From contig QRFJ01000007.1 in NCBI GenBank assembly GCA_006176705.1, positions 655,089 to 719,088 of the forward strand: a DNA stretch of 64,000 nucleotides. Direction: 5' to 3'. How positions within the stretch are numbered: the stretch's first letter is position 1; every line of letters starts with the position of its first letter. This document shows positions 51,193-63,285 of this stretch, one piece after another. A model generated the notes under the pieces. The model did not search any database. It saw only the letters and a list, made by a program, of their open reading frames with translations, and was not told the DNA's origin. A program made the position numbers and the translations under genes. This DNA comes from Cocos nucifera (lineage: Eukaryota > Streptophyta > Magnoliopsida > Arecales > Arecaceae).

Positions 51193-51738
51193 TAAATATA
51201 AAGACACTTATCTTGATTTGTTAATTCTTTTCTTATTTTAATAAAAAAATTAACATGCAAACCAAAATAATGATATACTTAATTTATTGACTTACATAAA
51301 TAAAAGGGTCTTTTTATTAAATAATAGATTAAAATTATTTTATCTAAAAATTAAACAGATCACAACCATTCATGTTTTCTCTAATATAAAATAATATGCT
51401 TCTGAAAAAAGTGTCTAAACATGATATTAGATAGATAGCTTATACATTTGCACCAAATGGATATAATTGTGGGTTTGGATATTACGTAACAATAAGAATT
51501 TACAATTTTATTATTTTTTTATTTTAAAATATTGTATTGAAAATATCTTTATAAAATATATAAGATATATCATACAATATGGAGTATAAAATCAAGTCTA
51601 CTATATATATTATACCATCAAAAGAGTTCTTAAAAGAACTCGGATCACATTGGCCAAACTGAACTAGACTTTTCTTAAGTTTTCTCTTAAGGTTTTGCAA
51701 AGTCGCTAGGGATGATAATTGAACGGCTCTTGAAGCCA

Positions 51739-52080
51739 ACGTTAACAACACCGAGTACATTTCCTCGACTCCTTTCTTCATCGTTGGCATCTCTCTATCC
51801 TTTGCTAGAGATCTCCTCATTGTCGAACTCAGTCTCTCTCATCGCCACTCCCAAAGATGACTAACTGGACTCTTCTTCTCTTTTCTTTATTGAAGATCTC
51901 TTTAGTATCGAACTCATACTCTCTCGTTGCTACTCCTAAGGACAACTGCCAGATACTTTCTCTCTTTTCTTTATTGGAGATCTTCTCGGCACCAGACTCA
52001 TATTTCTGCTCATCAGCACTGTCAATGATGATCAGTCAGATCCTCCTTCCATTAGACAATACCAAGCACATCGCCATAGT
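51739..52080. repeat. Tandem repeat, ~85-bp unit, about three to four copies
   Basis: Units beginning cgaactca or cagactcat start at 51824, 51909 and 51993, with a diverged one before them. Each carries ctctctc..t.gc.actcc, then ctcttttctttatt.. and agatctc. The open frame 51857-52255 arises from this repeat and is not taken as a gene. The sequence to about 52450 has no other recognisable feature. Confidence 0.75.
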
Positions 52081-52817
52081 TTTGCATGCCAAGCTAAGCA
52101 CTTCGTCCGAGTTTTTCACATCCTGTACTTTATTCAAGTTTTTTATACCGAATAGTTACTGGAGCTTATCTCGTCGAGTGCTTTGCTGGAGTTTGCCTTG
52201 TTGGATGAAGAAAAATTGGACATGCCTCTTTCCTTGGCCTCTCCACTATTCTTGAGTCTTTAGCTTCGATATTCCATAGGTAGAACAAAGATAACTAGTG
52301 TTGAAAGAGAGCAACAAAATAAGTAGAATATTGCAGTAAGTTTCTTTCTCTAGAATATTTGGAAGGCATGAGAAACATCAACACCATCAATTTTTGAAGT
52401 CAAGAAGGGATCGTTGGAGAATGCAATTAAGGCTTAGTGGTGGCATATATGAACTAGCTCCCTCTTTGAAAATTATGAAAAGTTTTATAGAGGAAAACTA
52501 GGCTAGCTATTAATCTCTATTAATCTCTTTGCTGCTAGTAGCTTAGTTTTGGTTTATAATGATTTCTATGATTCTTTTTCCTATTTACTTTCTCTTTCTC
52601 TTTTCTTTATCAAAAAAATTTCTTATACTTTTTTATTAAATGAACGAAGTTCTAATGAGTCATCTAATCTTGCCTAAAAAGAATATATAATATAGTATTT
52701 TAATATATAAAATATTATATAATATCATCATTATATTGTTGTATTATGTAATATGTTACTACATTATAGAGTAAGAGGATCTGAATCGATCTAGATAAAA
52801 AAGATAAAAATTAAATC

Positions 52818-53130
52818 AAAATTTTTTATGTATACCTCCTAAACATTCAAATTTGCATGATTGCCCTCATAAAATTGCTATTTATATATATACCCTTATA
52901 TATATATATATTTACATATCTATCCATAAGGATATTTTAGTCATTTAAATTTTAAATCTTTAATTTTTTTAACGGTGTTATATAATATGGGTATATATGC
53001 AAAAAATAAGAGAAAAAAGGGCATACATGCAAAAGAAGCATTTTATGAGGGTATACATATAAATATTAATTTTGAAAAAATATTCATATAAATTTGAATG
53101 CGTACGAGGATATACGTACAAAAAAAATCC
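52818..53130. mobile_element. Foldback MITE, copy B (same family as 50911-51192)
   Basis: The right arm, read on the minus strand, begins GGATTTTTTTTGTACGTATA. It then follows copy A's left arm closely (ttcaaatttatatgaatatt). The left arm is the inverse partner (atgtatacctcctaaacattc). The loop holds aaggatattttag, also found in copy A. Long imperfect inverted arms of about 110 bp and no coding capacity. Confidence 0.75.
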
Positions 53131-54420
53131 AAAAATATATGGCGGTCGGTCATACACCCTACTTGAAATGAGGAGCTGGATATCTAAAATATCTTGATAT
53201 TGCGGTAACCTATTTAAATAGATGCGTGTTTTGATGGGAATCTGTAATATGTACAAATAAAATAAGCCCTGCCGGTGTGTTACATTTATTCTACAGTGCA
53301 ATAATGCAATTAACTGCATCAGTGTCGTTTAATTATTACATCAAATTATTGATATCTATCCTAAATATGAGCGTGCAACAGGATCCACAAGAGGGCTAGT
53401 TTCGGATTTCTCATTTGGTATCATGAAGTGTCACATAAAGATCGAAGTTCTGATGCATCGACTCTGCCTTGGTGATGCCAAAGAGGAGGAGATGGAAGGA
53501 ACGACATTGGTTAGCATATTATTTAGTTATTGCTTTTGCAAGGAGTTGAGGGTGATCCGCATCACCAAAACCTTTGCTAGTTGGTCAATTCACAGACCGA
53601 TCCAATGTCAGGAATGCTTGCTGCTGAGATGGTGGAGCAACCTTAACAAGGGTACCACATAAAGATATTTTGGTTAGGGTTGTTCATACCACATCACATA
53701 AACCACTGGAGAAGGTATAAATTACATAAACCATTCATTGAGACTTGAGAGTTGCAGGATCTAATACCCCGAAATATATACATATACATATCGGAAAACA
53801 GCAGAAATTTCATCGATAAAAAAAAAAAAAAGAAAGAAAAGGTGCAAGATAATTGAGGTGAAAAGGTTATGTGATTCTCTTCCTTGTCGCCGAGTCTCGA
53901 AAGGTGGTCGACACCTGCAGTCGGTGCTTATGTAGGCTCATGCTCTTCCATGATGGAAGCAGGAGGGAAAGGAGTCGGGTTTTAGGTATGGATGGTATTG
54001 GACGTTTTGGAAGAGATCCGAGCCATAGGATCGAATGATATCAAGAATGGTGAGAGCCCAAGGAGGAGGAAAATTTGGCTTCCACATTTGCATTGTTCTC
54101 CACATATTCTAGAACGGTTTGAATTCACATTAACGAACCGAAGGTCCCGCGAGAATGCATGTTTCATTCAATGTGAGAAAGGAATTGCATTCATGGATTT
54201 TAGTTGGGGGATCCATCCATAGAAGCGTATAGATTTAGATGCAATCTTGAGGGTATATTGGCACTATATTTTGACTGATTATAGGTCTATTTTTGGCAGG
54301 TGGATGCTTGTTTGAATGCATATTAATGAATCGAATGTTCGCGAGAACATGATTTTTCTATGCGAGAAATTTTGTCGGTATCGCGAGAATGCTTATTTCA
54401 GATGATAATCTAGAGCATTT
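53131..54420. other. Intergenic, no gene recognised
   Basis: Mixed sequence with an A-run near 53817-53832. A loosely repeated pair near 54120-54180 and 54315-54395 shares aatgaatcgaa..ttcgcgagaa words. Frames such as 53423-53662 and 53992-54222 show no recognisable domain. Confidence 0.4.
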
Positions 54421-54429
54421 ATGAGCACC

Positions 54430-54900
54430 AAAAAAATGATGACCTCAACTTCACCGATCGCGATAACAAGTTGCTTCTGCAGTCGTCGGGGACAAGACTA
54501 CGCTCGAACGAACCCGGATGGCGGACCCCTTAATTTGGGCCCTCACCAGCGGAAGAGCGAAGCCTTCCTTCCATCCAACATTATCTTGGACGATGGCAGT
54601 CGATGCGACCATGAATGAGAAGCCCACGGATGCATGACGCCAGTTGAAGTAGGGTCTACAGGATCTTCTGCTTCTCAGGGCCCTTCATCTGGCTGAACTG
54701 GTCCGCACCAAAGGCTAAAGAACATGACATGATACCACCGTCTCCAATGGCCCGGCGGGCGAAGGCGGAGAACGTGCAGGATGGCAAGCAGCTGCGATGG
54801 GGTTGGGGACTCGCAAGCAGGGGGCCTTGCTCCTGGCTGCTTTGCGGTCATCAGCCAAATAAGAACAGTCCCCTTGCAAAACAACATGGATATGATTCAT
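54430..54900 (-). pseudogene. NPF (NRT1/PTR family) transporter gene fragment
   Basis: On the minus strand three frames carry successive pieces of a POT-type proton-coupled nitrate/peptide transporter. First is RPPACESPTPSQLLAIL (about 54830-54780). In a second frame comes AIGDGGIMSCSLAFGADQFS (about 54755-54695), matching the family GxGGIxPC..xFGADQFD signature, and ending at an in-frame TAG after KIL. Then, one frame on, come YFNWRHASVGFSFMVA and VQDNVGWKEGFALPLV (about 54650-54530), matching the FNWFYF...VY.QDNVGW.LGF segment. At least two frameshifts and a stop break it, and only about a fifth of a normal protein of some 580 residues is present. It is GC-richer than its AT-rich surroundings, in keeping with a displaced gene piece. 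Confidence 0.75.
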
Positions 54901-55330
54901 TAATTGTAAGATCTATGGTAACTAAATGAAAATGATCAAGAAGCTAAATAAGACCAAAATGTTTCAAATGCTTGATGACATGGCAATGTCACAAATTAAA
55001 AGAGACCTGGTTGTACATTGAAAGTCTGCATGCATGGTTACTGACTGATCGCCAATCCAAATGCAAGACATATACCAAGGAATACGCAAAGATCACCTTT
55101 AAAGGGGAACGCATATATAGAGATGGGAGAGATGGCTGGACATATATATATATAGATGGATGATCTGGATAATTCAGATGTAATTTTGAATCTGATGCAG
55201 CATCATAAACTTCAGAAATGGCATACAGGGACCCCTAGGAACTAGTAAACGACCATCTCCTTGGATTTCAGTTACAACTTCAAATTGTTGGGAAGAGAAT
55301 GCTGAAAGATGCTAGCATACACACCTCAAC

Positions 55331-55377
<47 letters not shown>

Positions 55378-55700
55378 AGATTTATAGTACAACTCCAAAT
55401 CCTTGCTAAAATGAAAGATTGACTTCAAATTACTGTTCCTACAGTTCATCATCTACTGGTTCTATTTTCAAACCATAGCTACAGTAGCTTAGAATATAAT
55501 CGTCTGCCAAATGGCAGACGCTTGCGGTTGCTCGCAGCGAAGCAACAAAGATGGACATTGATGATTCTGCGTCATGCTTCTATAGTAAAACAAGCTAGTA
55601 AACTACTTACAGCAAGATCGAGGGAACTGGTGGCTGGAGTCTCCGAAGCAAAATATGTTGAAGATATTTCTGTAATAACTCAAGATCTCGTCCAAAAAGA
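54901..55700. other. Intergenic, no gene recognised
   Basis: Contains a short TA run near 55142-55153 and the GA microsatellite at 55333-55372. The open frame 55522-55704 has no recognisable domain. Confidence 0.4.
55333..55372. repeat. (AG)n microsatellite, 20 units
   Basis: Forty bases of uninterrupted AG repeat, the longest perfect dinucleotide run noted in the window. Confidence 0.97.
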
Positions 55701-56630
55701 CTAACTATAAAATATTATTTAAATTTTTTAACCATGTATAAGTATCAAGATTTTAATTTCTAGCAAATAATTGATATAGCACTAAATACATACTCATGTG
55801 GATCCTCATGTACACCCATCGTTTAAGCCCTAACTTTCTCGCCAAGTTAAAAATTCTTATTTACGCAAATCCATTCATAAATACCATGATGGGCTAATGG
55901 TTAGCCCTAATGAATACTGACCTCCAATCCACATGGGCTATAAACTGAGTTTGCTCTTATTCTATTTGTAACAACCTAAACATCATCCAAAAAATTAGTC
56001 AAAAGATATTATTTGAGTTCCTTAACCTTATATAAATATCTAAAATCTTTCCAATGAATAAATGATGTATAACTAAATACACGCTTATACGAGTCCTTAT
56101 ATACTTCCTCTATTTAAGCATAGATATCCTTATCAGACAAAAAGTCTAAATCCATACAAATCTAATCATAAATATCATGATCAACTCATGCCTAGTTTGC
56201 TCTGATACCATTTGTCATGACTTAAGATTTCACTTGAAAATGTTAGTTACAAAGTATAAATATTCAAGATCTTTTCAAAAAATAACTAATATGGGACTAA
56301 ATATATGCCTATATGTCCCATATACTCTTGTTTAAGCCCCGATGTTCTTGCAAGGCTAAAGATCTAAATCCATAAAAATTGATCTATAAATACTATGATC
56401 GGCCCGTCATCAACCTTAATGAATCATACTATAGTGTCCCATAGTTTATATGGCTTATGGGCCGGATCCACTCTATTGTTATTCATAACAATGCACAATC
56501 TCACACAAAAAGACTATTCAAAAGATTTTAATCCTATTTAAGAATCTAAGATTTTTTTAATGAATAATTTTATATAGAACTAAATACATGACCATATGGA
56601 TCCTCAGAGTTTCTACTATGAAGTTGTTGC
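55700..56630 (-). mobile_element. Tandem array of TRIM-like (miniature LTR element) units
   Basis: Three to four diverged units of about 240-275 bp follow one another, with junctions near 55974, 56211 and 56483. Each unit runs from tttgt(a/c)a.aac.. through ccttatataaatatctaa, aatactaaatacatgcttat, taaatccat and aaatatcatgat to a junction. At 56199-56210 the junction reads gctctgatacca. On the minus strand that is TGGTATCAGAGC, the usual plant LTR-element primer-binding site for initiator Met tRNA, two bases after a CA-ending segment. There is no coding capacity. Alternating small LTRs and short internal pieces would explain the array. Confidence 0.55.
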
Positions 56631-57944
56631 CATTATCTCAAAGAGTGGAACCTTAGTTTAGTGGGTAATGTAAAGAGTCCCACAGGCTCATTGGTGTGGT
56701 GTCAGCAGACTTGTTACCGATATAGGAAGAAATAGATGGCTTGCTTACAAGCAGGCATGCGAATGATCCAATCAATATAACTCGGAAGCGACCCAAGTAG
56801 GAATCAGCTAAAAGAGCCCTAAGTATGGGTAGGAAACTTAAAAATGCTCCACGTATGAATAGAACACACTCTGCTCGGTTGCTGCGCCCATGTGATATTC
56901 ATTTCTGATGTACATCATCATGGTCAACAGAACTCCTCGATCAGAGACTTCTTCAAAGACTTCATTCGCTGCAAAAGAAGAGACGGATGACACGGTCATC
57001 AACTAAACATAATAATTTCTTCGTTCTAGAAAAAAACCATAAAAATTTTAGCCTTTGCTTTTTGTAAATTAAAAAAATCCAGGAAATATAGAGCAGAGAC
57101 GGGTATTGGATACCGGTGGCCTAGATTCAATTCCATCCTTACCTCGATTTCTTTCGGGATTCTTCCCATGCTAGTTCTATAACAATAGTTTTTTTTTAAA
57201 AAAAAAAGGCAACTTGGGAACTATATAATGTTTGATAGGATCCGCTAGCTCAATAACCAAAATAGATGGTTTAGAGTAATCTAACCACAAGTTACATATC
57301 AACTTCATCCATACTTACGCATCAACACAAGATCACATCCATGCGCACAAGAAGCCATGCACATATTTTGGCCGAGTCCTAAAGAAAGGAAGATCCTGAG
57401 ACTAGCCTATTGCCACATGATTATTCCACACAAGTCCATGCATACCGCCACAAATGAAAAAAGAGGCTTAGAAGAGGCCTGTAGAAGATTTTTTATGAAT
57501 CTATGTAGAAGAGTAAAATATAAAAGATAGATGTATATCTGTATTTGCTATTAATTTACTAAGAACAACAGCAGCGAATGCTCATATGAACATAGAGACC
57601 TAAATCCTTCTATATCAGCTTCCTCTTAATAGATGGCTATTTGATGGATAACCCTGAAAACTAGCCTCATGGTATTTATAGAAAGTGAAGAGATGACCTA
57701 ACCATATAAAATAAAATCCTGGCAGGCTCATCCATCATGGACTCATATTGGGCCAGAGCCTATACTGTACCACCCCAACTACACCAATCTAACATAAAAT
57801 GCATCTAGCCCAAAATAAAAGGATCACAAACAACATTGGACTTACATGCTTGTCTATTAATCCGGATTATATAATCAGCTTATTTTTAATAAAATAAAAT
57901 AATTAATTAATGACAGCCCATAATTAGAAAAATTTTTATATTCT
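56631..57944 (-). repeat. Probable 3' LTR region and flank of the antisense copia element
   Basis: On the minus strand the copia body ends near 57945-57960 with CAAGTGGAAGAAT, resembling the polypurine-tract region next to a copia 3' LTR. The sequence at lower coordinates should therefore be LTR, but no second LTR copy is visible in the window, so its limits (perhaps to about 57200) are unproven. 56631-57200 is unassigned. Confidence 0.35.
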
Positions 57945-60581
57945 TCCACTTGGATAATATTAATTATAATTTTAAAATTTTAAAAATATTTTTTTTAAAA
58001 AATAACTCTCGGACTGAATAATAGAAAATATAGTATGTGGCTACGATTTTAAAAAATATATAATCCATGGACAATATCTCCGCATTGACTTGGTCCAATA
58101 GTATTAATCATGCTGAATCATGAAAGTCATTGCATCCTTTATTTGATACAAACTTATCCATAGTTACATGCATAACAAACATTATCGATATGAGTCTTGA
58201 TGTGATAGTGTAGCAAGAAAATAGCATCCAAAAGTGATCTAAATACATACTATTTTTATTGTCAATTCTCTAATTTCTCTTCAACATACTTGGATACAAA
58301 ATAAGCAAGAAAAATTCTAATGGTTTCAATAATAAGTCATTCTGCCTCACATACCAAATATGGTATCAATAATGAAACAACGCAACATATCTGAGACTCA
58401 ATATCTTATCTCATATTTTATATAATAGGTACATAAATAAGAGATATCTCCAAGTATACTAAAATAAATATATATAAATAAAAAAATTAAAATAAATATA
58501 TCATTAATTTATTATACCAATAATGTATATAAAAAATGGATGAGATGAAAAAGGTCCATAATAATAAAACATCAATAAAACATAAATACAAAGTCACTTT
58601 CACTAATAAAGTACATTAAAAGAACTCAGTTTGCTTATATTTTTAACATGCCTTATAAAGTATATGGGCATCAAATCTATAGTCAGGGGATCAGTCAATA
58701 TTGACTATGTATCTATGTATTTAATAGTTATGTTTTCTTTTACTGTCAGATACTTCAGCTCCAAAAGTTTAGACCCACTAAAAGATTTATTATTTTTTAT
58801 GAAGAACACAGCAGCACTATTATCACAATAGATTGTCAGTGGTCTAGAGACAGAATCAATAATCTAAAGTTTTGCAATAAAATTTTTTAACCAAACAACT
58901 TGAGTAACAGGCAATAAATTCAGCTTGCATAGTAGAAGAAGCTATTATAGTCTATTTAACACTCCTCTAAGATACTGCAGCTCCAATTAACATAAAAATA
59001 TATTATGAGGTTGATTTCAAATCATCAGGACATCCAGTAAGATCAAAATTTGTATATCTTAGCAATTGTAGATCATCAGTTCTTCTATATACAAGCATAT
59101 AGTCTTTGATTTTCTGCAAGTACCTCATTACTCTCTTTGCTGCAATTCAATGTTGAAGACTTAGGTTTGATAGATACCTGCCAAGAACTTCCACTATGAA
59201 GGTAATGTTAGGTCTAGTGCAAACCTAAGCATACATCAGACTCCCTATAGCACTGGCATAATGGATATTTTTCATCTGATATTTCTCAAGCTCATTCTTG
59301 GATACTGATTTTTACTGAACTTATCATCTTTGGATACTGATTTTTACTGAACTTATCATCTTTGGCAACAGATGTATTACATGATTTATAATTTTGCATA
59401 TTAAATCTTTCAAGAATCCTGTTAATGTATGCCTTCTATGATAAACTCAATGGATGATGTGATCTATCTCTATGAATATCAATACCTAGGACAAAAGCTG
59501 TCTCTCTAAGATCTTTCATATTAAAAGCCCTAGATAATATTTATTTAGTCTCATTAAGCAAACCATAATCGCTATTGGCAAGCAAGATATTATCAACATA
59601 TAAAACAAAAAAGATAAACTTACTCCCACTAATTTTGAGATAGATGCACTGATCAACCTTATTTTCTTCAAAATCAAAAGAGGTTACCATCTCATCAAAT
59701 TTCAAATATCATTGTCTAGACACTTATTTCAAGCCACAGATGGACATCTTCAATCTATAGACTAAATGTTCTCTTCTACTTTTCTAAAAATTCTCAAGTT
59801 ATATCATATATACTTCCTCACTAAGATTACCATTCAAAAAAATAGTTTTAACATCCATCTAATGAAGCTCTAAGTCATAATGAGCTACTAAAGATATTAT
59901 GATTCTAAAAAAAATTTTTGAAGATATTGGAGAGAAAGTTTTAATGTGGTCAATTTTTCTCTCTGAATAAATTCTTTAGCCACCAATCTAATCTTGAAAC
60001 GCTCAATCCTTTCTTTAGAATCTTTTTTAGTCTTATATACACACTTGCATCCAATAGATTTACAATTCTCAATAGACTCAACAAGCTTCCATACTTTATT
60101 ATTAGTCATGGATTGCATCTCTTCCTTCATAGCATTTAGCCATAAATCAAATTGAGGATAAGTTACAATATCATGATATATCATTGGATCAACCACATGC
60201 CTAATATTATAATTACTTTCTCCAAGATAGATAAAAAAATTATCAAGAATGGCAGGCTTTCTCTGTCGGGCAAATCTTCTTAATATCACCTAATCAATAG
60301 GCTAAACATATTGAAAATTCATAATATATAGGAGCGAGAGGATTAGAAACCTGAACATCAATTCTATCAATGGGTGCAGAAATTATATTCTCATATGATG
60401 CAGTCACAGGAATGGAGATAGTTTCAATTTGATTATTATCAATATCAATAGCTCGATAAAATTCAATATCAATCCATCAAGTTCTAGAAATTTAGTAGTT
60501 TATGACTCCATAATTTTGTTATCTATTCTAGGACTATAGAACATGTATCCTTTAGTATGTTCTAGATATCTAATGAAATAA
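57945..60581 (-). pseudogene. Degraded Ty1/copia retrotransposon pol region
   Basis: Minus-strand frames carry copia pol in order. They are the post-integrase linker (YLEHTKGYMFYSPRID near 60570-60520) and the RT opening (FDLWLNAMKEEMQSM..NKVWKLVES, CKCVYKTKKDSKERIERFKI, RLVAKEF at about 60150-59960). Then the RT core has FFVLYVDNILLAN at about 59620-59575, where the catalytic YVDD is YVDN. The RNase H-like TIYCDNSAAVFFMKN lies near 58840-58795. Many stops and frameshifts, plus a 32-bp tandem duplication at 59300-59363, show that it is dead. The 5' part (gag, protease, most of integrase) is missing, because an Athila-type element begins at 60582. Confidence 0.85.
59300..59363. repeat. 32-bp direct tandem duplication inside the copia relic
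   Basis: The unit starting ggatactgatttttactgaa is present twice, at 59300 and 59332. The period is not a multiple of three, so it adds a frameshift to the dead pol. Confidence 0.92.
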
Positions 60582-62155
60582 TGATAAGTACCATAAATTT
60601 ATCAATAAAAATATTAATTTATTAATTAATTTATATTAATTTTTAAAAATTAATAATTAATTTATATATAATTTTTAAGAAATTCATATTTTTATTAATT
60701 AAAAAATTAATTATAAAATAATAAAAAATAAAAAATAAAATCTTCAATCAATAGAAAGAGCTTATTTTTTTGATTATAACAAAATAAGTTTGAAGTAAAA
60801 CGAAGCTAAAACGAAGAAGATATGAATTTCTAAAGAAATAAAATAAATAAAATTTAAATAAAAAAAGAAAACGGCTCAGTCGACTCCGCAAGCCAAGCCA
60901 AGCCATCAAAGCCGACTCAGCCATTGAAGCTATCAACGAGTTCACGATCTAGGCGTAGACCATCAGCTCAGCAGAAATCGGTGAATCACAGCGCGACACA
61001 TGGCGGACCTAGACCCTTAAAGGATCCACAGAAATTTATCGCAGCTCACAGAGCAATCTGATCTTTTCACTCGACAATAGAGATACTGATTGGCTGCGGT
61101 GTGTGGTGCAGCCGGTCCACACAGTCCATGGGAACAGTAATTGCACGATCAGATGGTTGCGGTTGATTGCGATCAAGATCGGACGGCAATGGTGATTTCT
61201 AGGTTTGATTCAAATTCTACCAGCGATCTGGCACGATCCGACGGCCAAAAAACCAAGTGATGAAGATCCAATGGTCTAGAACGCTCCCGATGGTGATCAG
61301 GACTCCCGACGCATGATTTGCGGTCAGATTTCCTCCATCAATATGCAATCAAACGGCCAGAATTTAATCCAACCTGATCTAGGCCGATATGCATCCGATT
61401 TTGATGATTTTTGGATCGTTAAATTCCTATTGAATGAATAGATTTTACTAGACTTATCAGATTCATATTAGAACTATTTTAATCTAAATTTTACTCAAAT
61501 TTCTTTATATTTTGATGATCATAAAAGCTATTAGTCCCACATTGCCTCCAGAAAAAAAATATCCAACTCTCCTAGCTCTATAAAAAGGACCCCAAGCCTC
61601 CAAAAATCAATATCTCCAATCAAGATGAAGCTTTGGTATAGGGTGAAGCCATGCTATGGATTAATGGCTGCTTCAAAGTAATTGGTGTCGAGGAGAAGAG
61701 CTGGGCTTCTACACTATCTTTCCACCAATGTGATCCAAGATCAAAGATCAGCCTATTTTATTTTTTTTTATTTTATGTATTTAAATTATGAACTTTTTAA
61801 TGCAATATTTATTTTTATGCTTTTTAATTTTATATTTTTTTATAATTTAATTTTTATACTTTAAATTATTATTTTTTTTATTTTATTGCAAATAGATGCT
61901 AAGATCTAACTAGTAGATCTTAGTACCAAGTTTAAATTTCTGTATCTTTTAATTTTCGCTTTTTATTTTTCAACTTCACTTTTGATCCCAAAACTCTTTT
62001 TTTTTTTTGTAAAATCAAAGATTTCAAATCTAAAAATACTACCTTCCCTATGGATTCAATCCGACTCACTACTATCTACGGATTTTTAATTATTTTAAAA
62101 AGTTAGATTAAACTGATAAACACGGTGTCTTAACGACAACATCACGTTCCTATCA
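60582..62155 (+). repeat. 5' LTR of an Athila-type Ty3/gypsy element
   Basis: The LTR starts TGATAAGTACCATAAATTTA at 60582 and ends ACGTTCCTATCA at 62155, so the ends form the short inverted repeat TGATA...TATCA. It contains a TATA box (TATAAAAAG, 61579-61587) followed by a GC-balanced leader-like segment. It is followed at once by a primer-binding site and, a kilobase on, by gag. The length of 1574 bp fits Athila-type LTRs. The partner 3' LTR lies outside the window. Confidence 0.75.
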
Positions 62156-62161
62156 AGTTTT

Positions 62162-62179
62162 TGGCATCATTGCCGGAGA
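62162..62179 (+). other. Primer-binding site of the Athila-type element
   Basis: TGGCATCATTGCCGGAGA lies six bases after the LTR end and differs at few positions from the TGGCGCCGTTGCCGGGGA typical of Athila and related plant gypsy elements. The differences look like decay. Confidence 0.75.
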
Positions 62180-63285
62180 AAGCACGGACATTAAATTTTT
62201 GATCTCTTTAATTTTTTTATAAATAAATTATAAATAAAATTTTTATTTTCTTATAAATATTGCTTGCTAATTTTTTTATTATTTTATAGAAAAAAAGATT
62301 AAAGAACAAAAAGAACTAAGAGTTTTGCTTGGTGAGATCAATCCTAACCCTAGTTCTCTTTTCTTTTTATCTTATTTATTTATTTATTTTATTTTTAAAT
62401 TAATTTTAAAAAATATCTATTTATATCTAATTAAAAGTCTCATGATAAGATTAAAAATTCTAACTGCTTAGAGCATGCATCATATTATTTTTTTTTTATT
62501 TTTTTTAATTTTATTTTTGGGTGATTGCTGGAGGTAAGGTAATCTAGTTTAAATTGTATAGAACTCTTTAATTAAAATTTTTTGTGCATATTCATATTAA
62601 ACCAAATTAAGGGCACAACACCCAATTAAACAAGATAAGATGGGGATTTGATCATCCTTTCTTGACCCACAAATAACCAACCAACATCCTACATTGACCT
62701 AAGCCTTTAATTTTAAAATCAATTAGACATCAGCCTTAGAAACTCGAGCTCAATAGGACAAGAAACCCTAAGAGTTGAACGAGATTAAGGTTAGGCAATT
62801 TGACTGATGTCTAGGAAAGTGGTTCAGGGATGATTGAGCCCGAAGGAAGGTGGTTTCTAATTGATTCCATTAGCTTATCTAGCCAAGCATAATTGGTGTC
62901 TAAGGTAAGCAACGGAGGGACTTTCACCGATCTTACACTTATCTGACTAGTTGATTGGCTGATCTTACACTTGGAGGGCTTGAACGTGACTTGGAATAGT
63001 TAGGAGCTGTCTAGGTCTAGACTGATCTTAGGTTAAGACTAATTTGTTTGAAACTTATTTGAAAATAAAAATTTTTACTTTAGGTATTTTCAATCTCTAT
63101 TGCCCTGACATATGGTTGCCCTGGCATAACGGAAAGTTATGTTGCATGGTTATCCTAGGGTATGAAAAGGGTGAATTAACTTAAAAAAAGTTTAAAAAAT
63201 ATATATATAAAATAAAAAAAAGAAGATTGAGGATATTGAGAATATAACATCCATATGGAGAAGGATTTCAGGTCGACTAGTCAAA

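Noticed and set aside
51857..52255. 132-residue plus-strand open frame
   Set aside because: It is produced by an 84-85 bp tandem repeat and has no recognisable domain or gene context.
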